NCBI GenBank assembly: GCA_934525625.1
Contig: CAKSZL010000001.1
Coordinates: 372,001-436,000 of the forward strand
Direction: 5' to 3'
DNA from: an uncultured Burkholderiaceae bacterium
GTDB lineage: Bacteria; Pseudomonadota; Gammaproteobacteria; Burkholderiales; Burkholderiaceae_B
Length of the DNA stretch: 64,000 nt
The position numbers and the translations under genes were made by a program. The notes under the pieces were generated by a model. The model saw only the letters and a program-made list of their open reading frames with translations. It did no database searches and was not told the origin of the DNA. The number at the start of each line of letters is the position of its first letter. Position 1 is the stretch's first letter. Positions 43,919-53,706 of this stretch are shown here, one piece after another.

Positions 43919-46552
43919 ATGAACACACTCCATAGAAAACGCCTGCCCGGCACCGAGCTGGACTATTACGACGCCGCCGGCGCCGTCGACGCCTTGCGCC
44001 CGGGCGCCTGGAAAGGCCTGCCCTACACGGCGCGGGTGCATGCCGAGAACCTCGTGCGGCGCTGTCCGCCGAAACGCCTGGAGGACAGCCTGCTGCAGCT
44101 CATCGAGCGCCGCCGCGACCTCGACTTTCCCTGGTTTCCCGTGCGCGTGGTCTGTCACGACATCCTCGGCCAAACCGCCTTCGTGGATCTGGCCGGCCTG
44201 CGCGACGCCATCGCCGCGCAAGGCGGCGATCCCGCCCACGTCAACCCCGTGGTGCCGGTGCAACTCATCGTGGACCACTCCCTGGCCGTCGAATACGACG
44301 GCGCCGACCCCGACGCCTTCGCCAAGAACCGAGCGGTGGAGGACAGGCGCAACGAAGACCGCTTCCACTTCATAGAATGGATCAAGCAGGCCTTCTCCAA
44401 CGTGGATGTCATCCCCGCCGGCAACGGCATCATGCACCAGATCAATCTGGAGAAAATGTCTCCCGTGGTCGCCGTGCAAGACGGCGTCGCCTTTCCCGAC
44501 ACCTGTGTGGGCACGGATTCGCACACCCCGCACGTCGACGCGCTGGGCGTCATCGCCGTGGGCGTGGGCGGGCTGGAAGCCGAGAACGTGATGCTGGGCC
44601 GCGCCTCGTGGATGCGCCTGCCCGACATCGTCGGCGTGGCGCTGACCGGCCAGCGCCAGCCCGGCATCACCGCCACCGACATCGTGCTGGCGCTAACCGA
44701 ATTCCTGCGCCAGCAGAAAGTCGTTGGCGCCTACCTGGAATTCTTCGGCGCGGGCGCGCGCAAGCTGACCATAGGCGACCGCGCGACGATCTCGAACATG
44801 TGCCCCGAATACGGCGCAACCGCCGCGCTGTTCGCCATCGACGAACAAACCCTGGCCTACCTGCGCCTGACCGGCCGCGAGCCGGAGCAGGTTGCGCTGG
44901 TCGAAACCTACGCCAAGACGGCCGGCCTGTGGGCCGACACATTGGGCGAAGCGCAATACGAACGCGTGCTGACCTTCGACTTGAGCACCGTGGCGCGCAA
45001 CATGGCGGGTCCTTCCAACCCGCATCGCCGGCTGCCCACCACGGCGCTGCTGGAGCGCGGCATCGCCCAGGCCGATGCGCCGGCCGCCGACGAAGCAGGG
45101 CGCATGCCCGACGGCGCGATCATCATCGCCGCCATCACCTCGTGCACCAATACTTCCAACCCCTACAACGTCATCGCGGCCGGCCTGCTGGCGCGCAACG
45201 CCAACCGCCTGGGCCTGGCGCGCAAGCCCTGGGTGAAAACCTCGCTGGCGCCGGGCTCGCGCGTGGTGGAGCACTACCTGCGCGAGGCCGGCCTGCTGCC
45301 CGAGCTGGAGCAACTGGGCTTCGGTATCGTGGCCTTCGCCTGCACCACCTGCAACGGCATGTCCGGCGCGCTGGACCCCGCAATCCAAAAGGAAATCATC
45401 GACCGCGGGCTTTACACCACCGCCGTGCTGTCCGGCAACCGCAACTTCGACGGCCGCATCCACCCCTATGCCAAGCAAGCCTTCCTGGCGTCGCCGCCGC
45501 TGGTCGTAGCCTACGCCATCGCGGGCACCATACGCATAGATATCGAGAACCACGTGTTCGCCACCGTGGAGGGCAAGCCCGTGCGCCTTCAGGACATCTG
45601 GCCGGACGACGCCGAGATCGAGGCCATCGTGCAATCGGCCGTCAAGCCCGAGCAGTTCCGCCAGGTGTACACACCCATGTTCGCCGTCAAGCAAGAGCAA
45701 GGCACGCCCGCCTGTCCACAGTACGACTGGCGCCCGGCCTCCACCTACATACGCCGCCCACCCTATTGGGATACCGAAGGCGTGGGCGCGCTGGCCGCCG
45801 TGCCGCGCACGCTCAAGGGCATGCGCCCGCTGGCCATCTTGCCCGACAACATCACCACCGACCACCTGTCGCCCTCCAACGCCATTCTGGCGGACAGCGC
45901 GGCGGGCGAATACCTGAGCAAAATGGGCCTGCCCGAAGAAGACTTCAACTCCTACGCCACGCATCGCGGCGATCACTTGACCGCCATGCGCGCCACCTTC
46001 GCCAATCCCACGCTGCGCAACGAGATGGTGAAGAACACGGACGGCTCGGTGCGGCCCGGCTCGCTGGCCAGGCTGGAACCCGAAGGCAAGGTCATGCGCA
46101 TGTGGGAGGCCATCGAAGCCTATCTGGAACGCAGGCAGCCGCTTATCATCGTCGCCGGCGCCGATTACGGGCAAGGCTCGTCGCGCGACTGGGCCGCCAA
46201 GGGCGTGCGCCTGGCCGGCGTGGAAACCGTGCTGGCCGAAAGCTTCGAGCGCATCCACCGCACCAACTTAATCGGCATGGGCGTGCTGCCGCTGGAATTC
46301 AAGCCCGGCGTCAACCGGCTGACCCTGGAACTGGACGGCACGGAAACCTACGACGTCGAGGGCGAAGTAAAGCCCGGCGCCGACCTGACACTGATCGTCC
46401 GCCGCCTGTCCGGCGCCAGCAGCCGCATTCCGGTGACGTGCCGCCTGGATACGGCCGATGAGGTCTCGGTCTATGAAGCCGGCGGCGTGCTGCAGCGTTT
46501 CGCCCAAGACTTCCTGGCGCACGCCAACAGCACGTCCGCCCCCCTTTCGTGA
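43919..46552 (+). CDS. acnD: 2-methylcitrate dehydratase, Fe/S-dependent, AcnD type
   Basis: The 877-residue aconitase-family enzyme dehydrates 2-methylcitrate. The [4Fe-4S] ligands are Cys409 (AAITSCTNTSNPYN), Cys475 and Cys478 (FACTTCNGMSG). QDGVAFPDTCVGTDSHTPHV and the C-terminal swivelling domain with YGQGSSRDWAAKG are intact. It starts three bases after the prpC stop and overlaps prpF by four bases. AcnD needs PrpF to form a usable product, and both are here. Confidence 0.95.
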   Translation: MNTLHRKRLPGTELDYYDAAGAVDALRPGAWKGLPYTARVHAENLVRRCPPKRLEDSLLQLIERRRDLDFPWFPVRVVCHDILGQTAFVDLAGLRDAIAAQGGDPAHVNPVVPVQLIVDHSLAVEYDGADPDAFAKNRAVEDRRNEDRFHFIEWIKQAFSNVDVIPAGNGIMHQINLEKMSPVVAVQDGVAFPDTCVGTDSHTPHVDALGVIAVGVGGLEAENVMLGRASWMRLPDIVGVALTGQRQPGITATDIVLALTEFLRQQKVVGAYLEFFGAGARKLTIGDRATISNMCPEYGATAALFAIDEQTLAYLRLTGREPEQVALVETYAKTAGLWADTLGEAQYERVLTFDLSTVARNMAGPSNPHRRLPTTALLERGIAQADAPAADEAGRMPDGAIIIAAITSCTNTSNPYNVIAAGLLARNANRLGLARKPWVKTSLAPGSRVVEHYLREAGLLPELEQLGFGIVAFACTTCNGMSGALDPAIQKEIIDRGLYTTAVLSGNRNFDGRIHPYAKQAFLASPPLVVAYAIAGTIRIDIENHVFATVEGKPVRLQDIWPDDAEIEAIVQSAVKPEQFRQVYTPMFAVKQEQGTPACPQYDWRPASTYIRRPPYWDTEGVGALAAVPRTLKGMRPLAILPDNITTDHLSPSNAILADSAAGEYLSKMGLPEEDFNSYATHRGDHLTAMRATFANPTLRNEMVKNTDGSVRPGSLARLEPEGKVMRMWEAIEAYLERRQPLIIVAGADYGQGSSRDWAAKGVRLAGVETVLAESFERIHRTNLIGMGVLPLEFKPGVNRLTLELDGTETYDVEGEVKPGADLTLIVRRLSGASSRIPVTCRLDTADEVSVYEAGGVLQRFAQDFLAHANSTSAPLS

Positions 46553-47757
46553 GCTTTTTCGCCATGCCCGCTTCGTTCGCGCCGCAAATCAGGATTCCCG
46601 CCACCTATATGCGCGGGGGCACCAGCAAAGGGGTGTTCTTCATACTGGACGATTTGCCGGAATACGCGCGCGCGCCCGGCCCCGCGCGCGACGCGCTGCT
46701 GATGCGCGTCATCGGCAGCCCCGACCCCTACGGCAAGCAGACGGACGGCATGGGCGGCGCCACGTCTTCCACCTCCAAAACCGTCATCCTGTCGAAATCC
46801 TCGCAGCCGGGGCACGACGTCGATTATCTGTTCGGCCAGGTTTCCATAGACAGCGCCTTCGTCGATTGGACAGGCAATTGCGGCAATCTTTCCGCCGCGG
46901 TCGGGCCGCTGGCCGTGGCCAAGGGGCTGGTGCCAGCGAACCGCATTCCCGAGAACGGCACATGCATCGTGCGCATCTGGCAGGCCAACACCAGCAAGAC
47001 CATCATCGCGCACGTGCCCATCGCCAATGGCGCGGTGCAGGAAACCGGCGACTTCGAACTGGACGGCGTCACCTTTCCCGCCGCCGAGGTGTCGCTGGAA
47101 TTCCTGGACCCGTCCGAAGGCGAGGGGGACGGCGGCGCCATCTTCCCCACCGGCAATCTCGTAGACGAACTCGACGTGCCGGGCGTAGGCGTGCTGCGGG
47201 CCACACTCATCGACGCCGGCATCCCCACGATCTTCCTGGACGCCGCGCAGATAGGCTATACCGGCAAGGAACTGCAGGACGCCATCAACGGCGACGCGCA
47301 GGCGCTGGCGCGCTTCGAAGCCATACGCGCCCATGGCGCGCTGAAGATGGGCCTGATACAAGACCTGGCGCAAGCCGCCACGCGCCAGCACACGCCCAAG
47401 GTCGCCTTCGTGGCGCCCCCGGCCGCCTACGTCACCTCCAGCGGCAAAGCCGTGGCGGCCGGCGACGTCGATCTGCTCGTGCGCGCGCTGTCGATGGGCA
47501 AGCTGCATCACGCCATGATGGGCACCGCCGCCGTCGCCATCGGCGCCGCCGCCGCCATCCCCGGCACGCTGGCCAACCTGGCTGCCGGCGGAGGCGCCCG
47601 GCAAAGCGTGCGCTTCGGCCACCCCTCCGGCATCTTGCGCGTCGGCGCGCAGGCCGAACAGCGCGCCGGCCAGTGGGTCGTCACCAAGGCCATCATGAGC
47701 CGCAGCGCGCGTATCTTGATGGAAGGCTGGATACGCGTGCCCGAGATTTCTATCTAA
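46549..47757 (+). CDS. prpF: AcnD-accessory isomerase PrpF
   Basis: The 402-residue protein is the 2-methylaconitate cis-trans isomerase of the AcnD route. RIPATYMRGGTSKGVFFILD (about 16-35, with the catalytic lysine in TSKG), DPYGKQTDGMGGATSSTSKT and VDWTGNCGNLSAAVGPLAVA are characteristic. The coordinate uses GTG 46549, which overlaps the acnD stop (GTGA); ATG 46564, five codons later, is an equally possible start. Confidence 0.92.
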   Translation: MSFFAMPASFAPQIRIPATYMRGGTSKGVFFILDDLPEYARAPGPARDALLMRVIGSPDPYGKQTDGMGGATSSTSKTVILSKSSQPGHDVDYLFGQVSIDSAFVDWTGNCGNLSAAVGPLAVAKGLVPANRIPENGTCIVRIWQANTSKTIIAHVPIANGAVQETGDFELDGVTFPAAEVSLEFLDPSEGEGDGGAIFPTGNLVDELDVPGVGVLRATLIDAGIPTIFLDAAQIGYTGKELQDAINGDAQALARFEAIRAHGALKMGLIQDLAQAATRQHTPKVAFVAPPAAYVTSSGKAVAAGDVDLLVRALSMGKLHHAMMGTAAVAIGAAAAIPGTLANLAAGGGARQSVRFGHPSGILRVGAQAEQRAGQWVVTKAIMSRSARILMEGWIRVPEISI

Positions 47758-47792
47758 TGTCCGCTCTGAGAATGGACTCATAAGGAAACCAC

Positions 47793-48653
47793 ATGTCCAC
47801 TCGCAAACATCTCAAATCCCTCGTCGAGGCCCGCCGAGGCATGCTGGTGCCCGGCGCCTTCAACGCCTTGTCCGCCCGCGTCATCGAAGACCAGGGCTTC
47901 GAAGCCATCTACGTCACCGGCGCCGGCGTCACCAATATGTGGTTCGGCATGCCCGACCAAGGCTTCATGGGCTTGGCGGAAATCTCCGAACATACCGCGC
48001 GCATCCGCGACGCCGTTTCCATCCCGCTTATCGTCGATGCCGACACGGGCTTCGGCAATGCGCTGAACGTGCGCCACACCGTGCGCACGCTGGAGCGCGC
48101 CGGCGCCGACTGCATCCAGTTCGAAGACCAGGTCGCGCCCAAGCGCTGCGGCCACTTTTCCGGCAAGGAAGTCATCTGCGCCGACGAGGCCGTCAACAAG
48201 ATCAAGGCCGCCGTCGACGCCCGCCAGGACTCCGGCCTGCTGATCATGGCGCGCACCGACGCCGCCGCCACCGAAGGCTTCGAGGCGGCGGTGGAACGCG
48301 CCCACCGCTTCGCCGAGGCCGGCGCCGACATCCTGTTCGTCGAGGCCGTCACCCAGGCGGATGAAATACGCGCCCTGCCCAAGCTGCTGCCCCGCCCGCA
48401 ATTGATGAACATGGTCATCGGCGGCAAAACCCCCATCTTCAACGCCACGGAGCTGGCCGAATTGGGCTATGGCATCGTGCTGTACGCCAACGCCGCCCTG
48501 CAAGGCGCGCTGGCCGGCATGCAGAAAGCGCTGGGCGCGCTGCGCGACGAACGCGAAATCCAGGAAACCAGCGGCCTCGTCACCTCCTTCGCCGAACGCC
48601 AGAGACTGGTGGGCAAGCCCGAGTGGGACGCGCTGGAGAAGAAATACGAATAA
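47793..48653 (+). CDS. Isocitrate lyase/PEP mutase family lyase (2-methylisocitrate lyase role by context)
   Basis: The 286-residue enzyme has the family catalytic KRCGH (117-121) and Mg-binding VDADTGFGNALNVRHTV (Asp82, Asp84). In this operon it should split 2-methylisocitrate into succinate and pyruvate. The sequence is, however, distant from E. coli PrpB and lacks its LSGGGVA N-terminal region (here YVTGAGVTNMWFGMPD), being closer to the wider PEP-mutase-like/dimethylmalate lyase group. So prpB is supported by context more than by sequence. Confidence 0.8.
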   Translation: MSTRKHLKSLVEARRGMLVPGAFNALSARVIEDQGFEAIYVTGAGVTNMWFGMPDQGFMGLAEISEHTARIRDAVSIPLIVDADTGFGNALNVRHTVRTLERAGADCIQFEDQVAPKRCGHFSGKEVICADEAVNKIKAAVDARQDSGLLIMARTDAAATEGFEAAVERAHRFAEAGADILFVEAVTQADEIRALPKLLPRPQLMNMVIGGKTPIFNATELAELGYGIVLYANAALQGALAGMQKALGALRDEREIQETSGLVTSFAERQRLVGKPEWDALEKKYE

Positions 48654-48677
48654 GGGCTCTGCCTTTGCCTGCGGCTT

Positions 48678-50069
48678 TTAATATTTATGCGCGGACAAGG
48701 CTCGCGCCAGAACATCGAAAATCCGATCGTCGGCGCATTGCGCGACGTTGAAGCGCAAGAAGTCGCCCGCGCTCAAGGAGCGGCTGAAAGCATTACCCGG
48801 CGCCAACACCACGCCGTCTTTCAGGCACGACCGCGCAATGGCGGCGGCATCCATGCCTTGCGGCAACCGGCACCAAAGAAACATGCCGGCCTTGGGTATC
48901 AGCCAGGGCTGGATGCCAAGCGCCTGGAGCCGCACCATCGTTTTCGCTCTCTCGTCCGCCAGCCGCAGCCGCACGGCTTCCATGTGCTTGCGGTAGCCGC
49001 TGTCCGTCAGCGCTCTCAGTACCGCTTCCTCCGCCAACCGCCCGCCGCCGAAGGTGGTGGCGATCTTCAAGTCGACGAGGCTGTCTATCCAGTCGGAACG
49101 CGCCGCGATATAGCCGCAGCGCAGTGAAGCCGAGATGGTCTTGGAAAAGCTGCCGATATGGATGACCCGCGCGAGGCCATCGAAGGCCGCCAGCCTGGGT
49201 GCGGAGTCAATCTCGAAGTCGGCAAAGATGTCGTCCTCGACTATCACCAGGCCGGCGCTATCGGCGAGCTTCAGCAGCCGGTGCGCGGTAACGGCCGAGA
49301 GCGTTGCGCCCGTCGGATTATGGATGCCCGAATTGGTGATGTAGAGCCGGGGCGCATGCTCGCGCAGGGCCGCGGCGAACCGTTCCACGTCCGGCCCGCT
49401 GGGCGTATAGGGTACGCCCACGACTTGCGCGCGATGCGCCTTGAGCAAGGCATGGAAATTGAAGTAGCAGGGGTCGTCCACCAGCACGGTATCGCCAGGC
49501 TCCAGCAGAAAGCGGCAGATCATGTCTATTGCTTGCGTACCCGACTCGGTCAACATGATCTGTTCCGGAACGGCCTCTATGCCGGCGCCCGCCATCCGGC
49601 GGGCGAGCAATTGGCGCAACGCCGGATGGCCCAGTGGCGTGGCGTACTCGGCCAGCACCTGCGCGTCGGCGCGCGCCAAGGCCCGCAGGGCGCGCCGCAC
49701 TCCCGTCTCGTATAGCCACGACGGCGGAAGCCAGCCGCAGCCCGGCTTGAGCACGGCGGCATCCGTCTCCAGCGCCTGGCGCGATATCCACAGCGGATCA
49801 ACTTCCCTATCCAGCTTGGGGCTGATCCGCGCCAGCGTCAGCGGGGCTACCGGCCCAGCCACATAAAAGCCCGAACCGGGGCGGGAGGTAATGATGCCTT
49901 CTGCCGCCAACCGCTCGTAGGCTTCCACCACGGTTGAAACCGAGACGCGCATGGCCCGCGCCTGTTTGCGCACAGAAGGCAGATGTGCTCCCGGCAAGTA
50001 GGCGCGCGAGGCGATGCGCGATTGGACTTCCGCCATCACCGCTTCGATTCGTGTTCCGGCTCGCGCCAT
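48678..50069 (-). CDS. MocR-type regulator (GntR helix-turn-helix fused to class I aminotransferase)
   Basis: The 463-residue fusion has an N-terminal winged helix (PGAHLPSVRKQARAMRVSVS, VVEAYERLAAEGIITSRPGS) and a PLP-binding aminotransferase-like domain with ITNSGIHNPTG, VEDDIFADFE and the PLP lysine in IGSFSKTISASLRCG. Such proteins sense PLP or its adducts. It is divergent from an EamA exporter over 121 bp and likely controls it. It converges on the methylisocitrate-lyase gene. Confidence 0.9.
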   Translation of the reverse strand: MARAGTRIEAVMAEVQSRIASRAYLPGAHLPSVRKQARAMRVSVSTVVEAYERLAAEGIITSRPGSGFYVAGPVAPLTLARISPKLDREVDPLWISRQALETDAAVLKPGCGWLPPSWLYETGVRRALRALARADAQVLAEYATPLGHPALRQLLARRMAGAGIEAVPEQIMLTESGTQAIDMICRFLLEPGDTVLVDDPCYFNFHALLKAHRAQVVGVPYTPSGPDVERFAAALREHAPRLYITNSGIHNPTGATLSAVTAHRLLKLADSAGLVIVEDDIFADFEIDSAPRLAAFDGLARVIHIGSFSKTISASLRCGYIAARSDWIDSLVDLKIATTFGGGRLAEEAVLRALTDSGYRKHMEAVRLRLADERAKTMVRLQALGIQPWLIPKAGMFLWCRLPQGMDAAAIARSCLKDGVVLAPGNAFSRSLSAGDFLRFNVAQCADDRIFDVLARALSAHKY

Positions 50070-50190
50070 CTTCCCCTCGACCGTACTGGTTCAAACTACA
50101 TAACAGTATCTTTTGATTGTATTGGACTGTCTCTGGCTTCGCCACCGCCGGCGATGCTTTACTTGAAGCCTGCAAAAAGGGAGGCCTTGA

Positions 50191-51054
50191 ATGGAAAAAA
50201 CAGCAAGCGGGTGGATCAACGGGTTTATCGGCGTGGCGATCTTCGCAGGGTCGCTACCCGCCACCCGCGTCGCGGTCGCTGATTTCAGCCCCACGTTCCT
50301 GACTTGCGCGCGGGCCACCATCGCCGCCTTGCTGGGCCTGGCGCTTTTACTCGCGCTGCGGCAGGCGCGGCCGCGGCGCTCGGATCTTCCCGCCTTGGCG
50401 GTTACCGCCCTGGGCGTAGTAGTCGGCTTTCCCTTGCTGACCGCGCTGGCGCTGCAACACGTTACGTCGGCACACTCGCTTGTCTTCCTGGGCATCTTGC
50501 CGCTTTGCACGGCCATCTTTGCCGTGCTTCGCGCCGGCGAACGGCCCCGGCCGGCCTTCTGGCTGTTCTCGATGGCGGGAGCGGCCTTCGTCGCCGGCTA
50601 CGCGGCGATGGGCGGCATCGAGGCTGCGCCGCAAGGCGATTTGCTGATGCTCGCGGCCGTCATCGTGTGCGGCCTGGGATATGCGGAGGGCGCGCGCCTT
50701 TCTCGCACGCTGGGCGGCTGGCAGGTTATCAGTTGGGCGCTGGTATTGTCGCTGCCCGTCATGCTGCTGTTCACGCTACTGGCCATGCCCGCGTCGTTCA
50801 GCCATGTGGGTGCGCCGGCATGGATAGGCTTGGCCTACGTATCGCTGTTCAGCATGTTGATCGGCTTCGTATTCTGGTACCGGGGCTTGGCGCAAGGCGG
50901 AATCGCCGCGGTCGGCCAGCTTCAGCTATTCCAGCCTTTCATGGGGCTGGGGTTGGCTGCGCTGCTGCTCCACGAAGAAGTAAACTGGACGATGCTGGCG
51001 GTAACGCTGGCGGCCGTGGCCTGCGTCGCGGGCGCAAAGAAATACGCCAAGTAG
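50191..51054 (+). CDS. EamA family (DMT) transporter
   Basis: The 287-residue inner-membrane protein has ten predicted segments in two EamA repeats, with GVAIFAGSLPATRVAVADFS near the start, YVSLFSMLIGFVFWYRGLAQ and GGIAAVGQLQLFQPFMGLGL in the second repeat. DMT exporters of this class move amino acids or other metabolites outward. The divergent MocR gene suggests a PLP- or amino-acid-linked substrate. Confidence 0.88.
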   Translation: MEKTASGWINGFIGVAIFAGSLPATRVAVADFSPTFLTCARATIAALLGLALLLALRQARPRRSDLPALAVTALGVVVGFPLLTALALQHVTSAHSLVFLGILPLCTAIFAVLRAGERPRPAFWLFSMAGAAFVAGYAAMGGIEAAPQGDLLMLAAVIVCGLGYAEGARLSRTLGGWQVISWALVLSLPVMLLFTLLAMPASFSHVGAPAWIGLAYVSLFSMLIGFVFWYRGLAQGGIAAVGQLQLFQPFMGLGLAALLLHEEVNWTMLAVTLAAVACVAGAKKYAK

Positions 51055-51111
51055 GCGCATGCATTCGTGGCATCATGCCATCTCGCACTGACTCAGAACC
51101 ATACAAGCGCA

Positions 51112-51474
51112 ATGTCAACCATCTATACCGCCACCTTCACTTTTGCGATGGGCGAAGTGGACGAAGACTTTCAGGCCCTGGACAAAACTATCGCCGACGC
51201 GGCGAAATCCCTGCCCGGCTACCTGGGCGAGGAAGCCTGGGAAAACCCCTCGGTGGGATTGATCTCCAACGTTTATTACTGGGACAGCATCGAGGCGATG
51301 CAGGCTCTCATGACACACCCAGCGCATCTCGAAGCCAAGCGCAGGCAGGGTAAGTGGCTTAATGGCTATCAAGTGGTGATTGCGCAAGTGACAGCCGCCT
51401 ATGGCGATGGAGGCATCGATCATCCGCTTGCGCATTTGCCGCAAACAAGACCTCAGCAAGACGTCTTGAAGTAA
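51112..51474 (+). CDS. Antibiotic biosynthesis monooxygenase-like (ABM fold) small protein
   Basis: The 120-residue protein starts MSTIYTATFTFAMGEVDEDF and has the dimeric ferredoxin-like ABM pattern: LPGYLGEEAWENPSVGLISN and YYWDSIEAMQALMTHPAHLE. ABM proteins range from small oxygenases to stress proteins. It is 57 bp after the EamA gene on the same strand. No specific reaction can be given. Confidence 0.75.
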   Translation: MSTIYTATFTFAMGEVDEDFQALDKTIADAAKSLPGYLGEEAWENPSVGLISNVYYWDSIEAMQALMTHPAHLEAKRRQGKWLNGYQVVIAQVTAAYGDGGIDHPLAHLPQTRPQQDVLK

Positions 51475-51573
51475 ATTTCTCGCAAGGCATTTGCAATGCG
51501 CGTTTGCGTAGCCTGGCCCCTCCCCAAACTTAGGACATGACGTATTGAATGCCTACTACGGTACTGTCATGAA

Positions 51574-51592
51574 TTTGATCTGAAAATGAAAT
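51574..51592 (-). repeat. Possible solo end of the MITE-like element
   Basis: TTTGATCTGAAAATGAAAT resembles the inverted left end of the 102-bp element copy at 23496 (GTTCGATCTGAAAATGAA). The rest of the element is absent. It could be chance, but it sits in an intergenic gap like the other copies. Confidence 0.35.
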
Positions 51593-51595
51593 GAC

Positions 51596-51628
51596 AAAAC
51601 CCCCGGCTTGCAAGCAAGCGGGGGGTTT
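51596..51628 (-). terminator. Terminator of the S10 ribosomal cluster
   Basis: On the reverse strand AAACCCCCC, a GCTTGCTTGCAAGCC inner part (itself a GCTTG/CAAGC hairpin) and GGGGGTTTTGT form a strong stem ending in Ts. It lies about 45 bp after the rpsQ stop. Confidence 0.75.
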
Positions 51629-51674
51629 GCAAGTACTGCCGCGAGCCATTCCGAAGAATGGCCGCGTTCAACAC

Positions 51675-51956
51675 TTAGATGATACGCGCGGCCTCGACCA
51701 GGCGCACCACCGACCACGACTTGTCGCGGCTGATGGGACGGCCTTCGGCGATTTCGACGGTGTCACCTTCGTTGTACTGGTTGGCTTCGTCGTGAGCCTT
51801 GTACTTGTTGGATCGAATGACGATCTTGCCGTACACGGGATGCTTGACGCGACGTTCGACGCTGACGACGACCGTTTTGTCCATCTTGTTGCTGACGACC
51901 TTGCCCACCAGCGTACGCTGGCGCTTGGCCGGCTGAGTGGTTTGAGTTTCGCTCAT
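51675..51956 (-). CDS. rpsQ: 30S ribosomal protein S17
   Basis: The 93-residue protein reads [20 protein letters not shown], then [20 protein letters not shown] and the [17 protein letters not shown] block, all standard for S17. It binds 16S rRNA. It is the last gene of this ribosomal cluster, two bases after rpmC; a terminator follows instead of rplN. Confidence 0.97.
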   Translation of the reverse strand: MSETQTTQPAKRQRTLVGKVVSNKMDKTVVVSVERRVKHPVYGKIVIRSNKYKAHDEANQYNEGDTVEIAEGRPISRDKSWSVVRLVEAARII

Positions 51957-51958
51957 GG

Positions 51959-52150
51959 TTATTTACCTGCTTTCTCAGTCAGAAGGGTACGGACGCGCGC
52001 GATGTCGCGGCGCACTTTGCCAATCTGGCTGGTGTTGGTAAGTTGCTGCGTGGCACGCTGCATGCGCAGGCCGAATTGGGCCTTGAGCAGGCTTTCGAGT
52101 TCGGTCTGGAGCTCGGCCACGTCTTTGGTACGAAGTTCACTGGCTTTCAT
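51959..52150 (-). CDS. rpmC: 50S ribosomal protein L29
   Basis: The 63-residue protein starts [20 protein letters not shown] and has the helical L29 pattern with [20 protein letters not shown] and [12 protein letters not shown]. It lies near the peptide exit tunnel. It follows rplP by nine bases. Confidence 0.97.
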   Translation of the reverse strand: MKASELRTKDVAELQTELESLLKAQFGLRMQRATQQLTNTSQIGKVRRDIARVRTLLTEKAGK

Positions 52151-52159
52151 GAGGACTCC

Positions 52160-52576
52160 TTAAGCACCGATGTGGCGCGACACGAAGGTCGTGCTGATGG
52201 GCAGCTTGGCAGCGGCCAGGCGGAATGCCTCACGTGCCAGTTCTTCGCTGACGCCTTCCATTTCGTAGATCACCTTGCCCGGCTGGATCTCGGCGACCCA
52301 GAACTCGGGGTTACCCTTACCGTTACCCATACGGACTTCGGCGGGTTTTTGCGAAATGGGCTTGTCGGGAAACACACGGATCCAGATGCGGCCGCCACGC
52401 TTGATGTGACGGTTGATCGCACGACGAGCGGCTTCGATCTGGCGAGCCGTGAGGCGGCCGCGACCGGTCGCCTTCAGGCCGAACTCGCCGAACGAAACTT
52501 GTGCACCGCGCGTAGCCAGGCCGGTGTTACGGCCTTTGTGCTCTTTGCGGTATTTCCTGCGAGAGGGTTGCAACAT
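52160..52576 (-). CDS. rplP: 50S ribosomal protein L16
   Basis: The 138-residue protein starts [40 protein letters not shown] and [30 protein letters not shown] are family signatures. It helps organise the A-site region of the large subunit. Two bases separate it from the rpsC stop. Confidence 0.97.
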   Translation of the reverse strand: MLQPSRRKYRKEHKGRNTGLATRGAQVSFGEFGLKATGRGRLTARQIEAARRAINRHIKRGGRIWIRVFPDKPISQKPAEVRMGNGKGNPEFWVAEIQPGKVIYEMEGVSEELAREAFRLAAAKLPISTTFVSRHIGA

Positions 52577-52578
52577 GT

Positions 52579-53364
52579 TTATTCTCCTTCAGGCGCTGGC
52601 GCCGCGGCGTCAGGCTTGCGGGATCCACGGCCACGGCCGCCACCGGGACGACGACCGTCGGGACGATCGCCACGGGGCGCGCGGCGCGGGCGGCGCTCTT
52701 CTTCGCGCGGGGCTGTGTCAACGGGCATTTCGCCGTTGGGCAGCATGTCGCCCTTGTAGACCCATACTTTGATGCCGATGATACCGTAGGTCGTGTGGGC
52801 CTCGGACGTACCGTACTCGATGTTGGCGCGCAGGGTGTGCAGGGGCACACGGCCTTCGCGGTACCATTCGGTACGGGCGATCTCGATGCCGTTCAGACGG
52901 CCGGAACTCATGATCTTGATGCCCTGTGCGCCGAGGCGCATGGCATTTTGCATGGCGCGTTTCATCGCACGGCGGAACTGGATGCGCTTTTCGAGCTGCT
53001 GGGCGATGGAATCGGCCACCAGCTGGGCATCGGTTTCCGGCTTGCGGATTTCTTCGATGTTGACGTGCACGGGCACGCCCATCAGGCGCTGCAAATCTGC
53101 CTTCAGGTTCTCGATGTCTTCGCCGCGCTTGCCGATGACGACGCCGGGGCGCGCCGAATACACCGTGATACGGGCATTCTTGGCAGGACGCTCGATGACG
53201 ACGCGGCCGACGGACGCGTTCTTGAGCTTCTTCTTCAGGTACTCGCGCACGCGGATGTCTTCGGCCAGCATACCGCCGAAGGCCTTGTCGTCAGCGTACC
53301 AGCGGGAGCTCCAGTTGCGGTTGACCGCGAGACGGAACCCAATCGGGTGTACTTTCTGTCCCAT
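52579..53364 (-). CDS. rpsC: 30S ribosomal protein S3
   Basis: The 261-residue protein has a KH domain ([23 protein letters not shown] region, about 65-85) and the S3 C-terminal domain with [20 protein letters not shown] and [15 protein letters not shown] basic Arg/Gly-rich tail follows (about 215-261). The length is normal for betaproteobacteria. Confidence 0.97.
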   Translation of the reverse strand: MGQKVHPIGFRLAVNRNWSSRWYADDKAFGGMLAEDIRVREYLKKKLKNASVGRVVIERPAKNARITVYSARPGVVIGKRGEDIENLKADLQRLMGVPVHVNIEEIRKPETDAQLVADSIAQQLEKRIQFRRAMKRAMQNAMRLGAQGIKIMSSGRLNGIEIARTEWYREGRVPLHTLRANIEYGTSEAHTTYGIIGIKVWVYKGDMLPNGEMPVDTAPREEERRPRRAPRGDRPDGRRPGGGRGRGSRKPDAAAPAPEGE

Positions 53365-53373
53365 TGTGACTCC

Positions 53374-53703
53374 TTAAGCTCCGACCTTGACCACGATGTG
53401 GCAGGTCTGCTTCTCGATACGGTTACCGCGGCCTTTGGCGCGGGCGGAAAAGCGCTTGAGCGACTGGGCTTTGTCGACGTAGACGGTGGTGACCTTCAGT
53501 TCGTCGATGTCGGCGCCATCGTTGTGCTCGGCGTTGGCAATGGCCGACTCGAGCGCTTTCTTCATGATGCCAGCCGCCTTTTTGGGCGTGAAGGTGAGGA
53601 TATTCAGCGCCTGGGCCACCGACTTGCCGCGGATCAAGTCCGCAACCAGACGGGCCTTCTGGGCCGAAATATGCACACCACGGATATTGGCTGTGGTTTC
53701 CAT
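53374..53703 (-). CDS. rplV: 50S ribosomal protein L22
   Basis: The 109-residue protein starts [35 protein letters not shown] and the C-terminal [20 protein letters not shown] hairpin lining the exit tunnel are intact. It lies three bases after rpsS and nine before rpsC. Confidence 0.97.
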   Translation of the reverse strand: METTANIRGVHISAQKARLVADLIRGKSVAQALNILTFTPKKAAGIMKKALESAIANAEHNDGADIDELKVTTVYVDKAQSLKRFSARAKGRGNRIEKQTCHIVVKVGA

Positions 53704-53706
53704 CGC

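Noticed and set aside
43919..46552. Possible aconitase A instead of AcnD
   Set aside because: Adjacent prpC and prpF and the shorter AcnD-type sequence make the AcnD assignment better.
50070..50190. MocR direct-repeat operator in the MocR/EamA gap
   Set aside because: Several TACTGGTT- and TATTGGACT-like strings are present, but no convincing repeat pair could be defined by eye.
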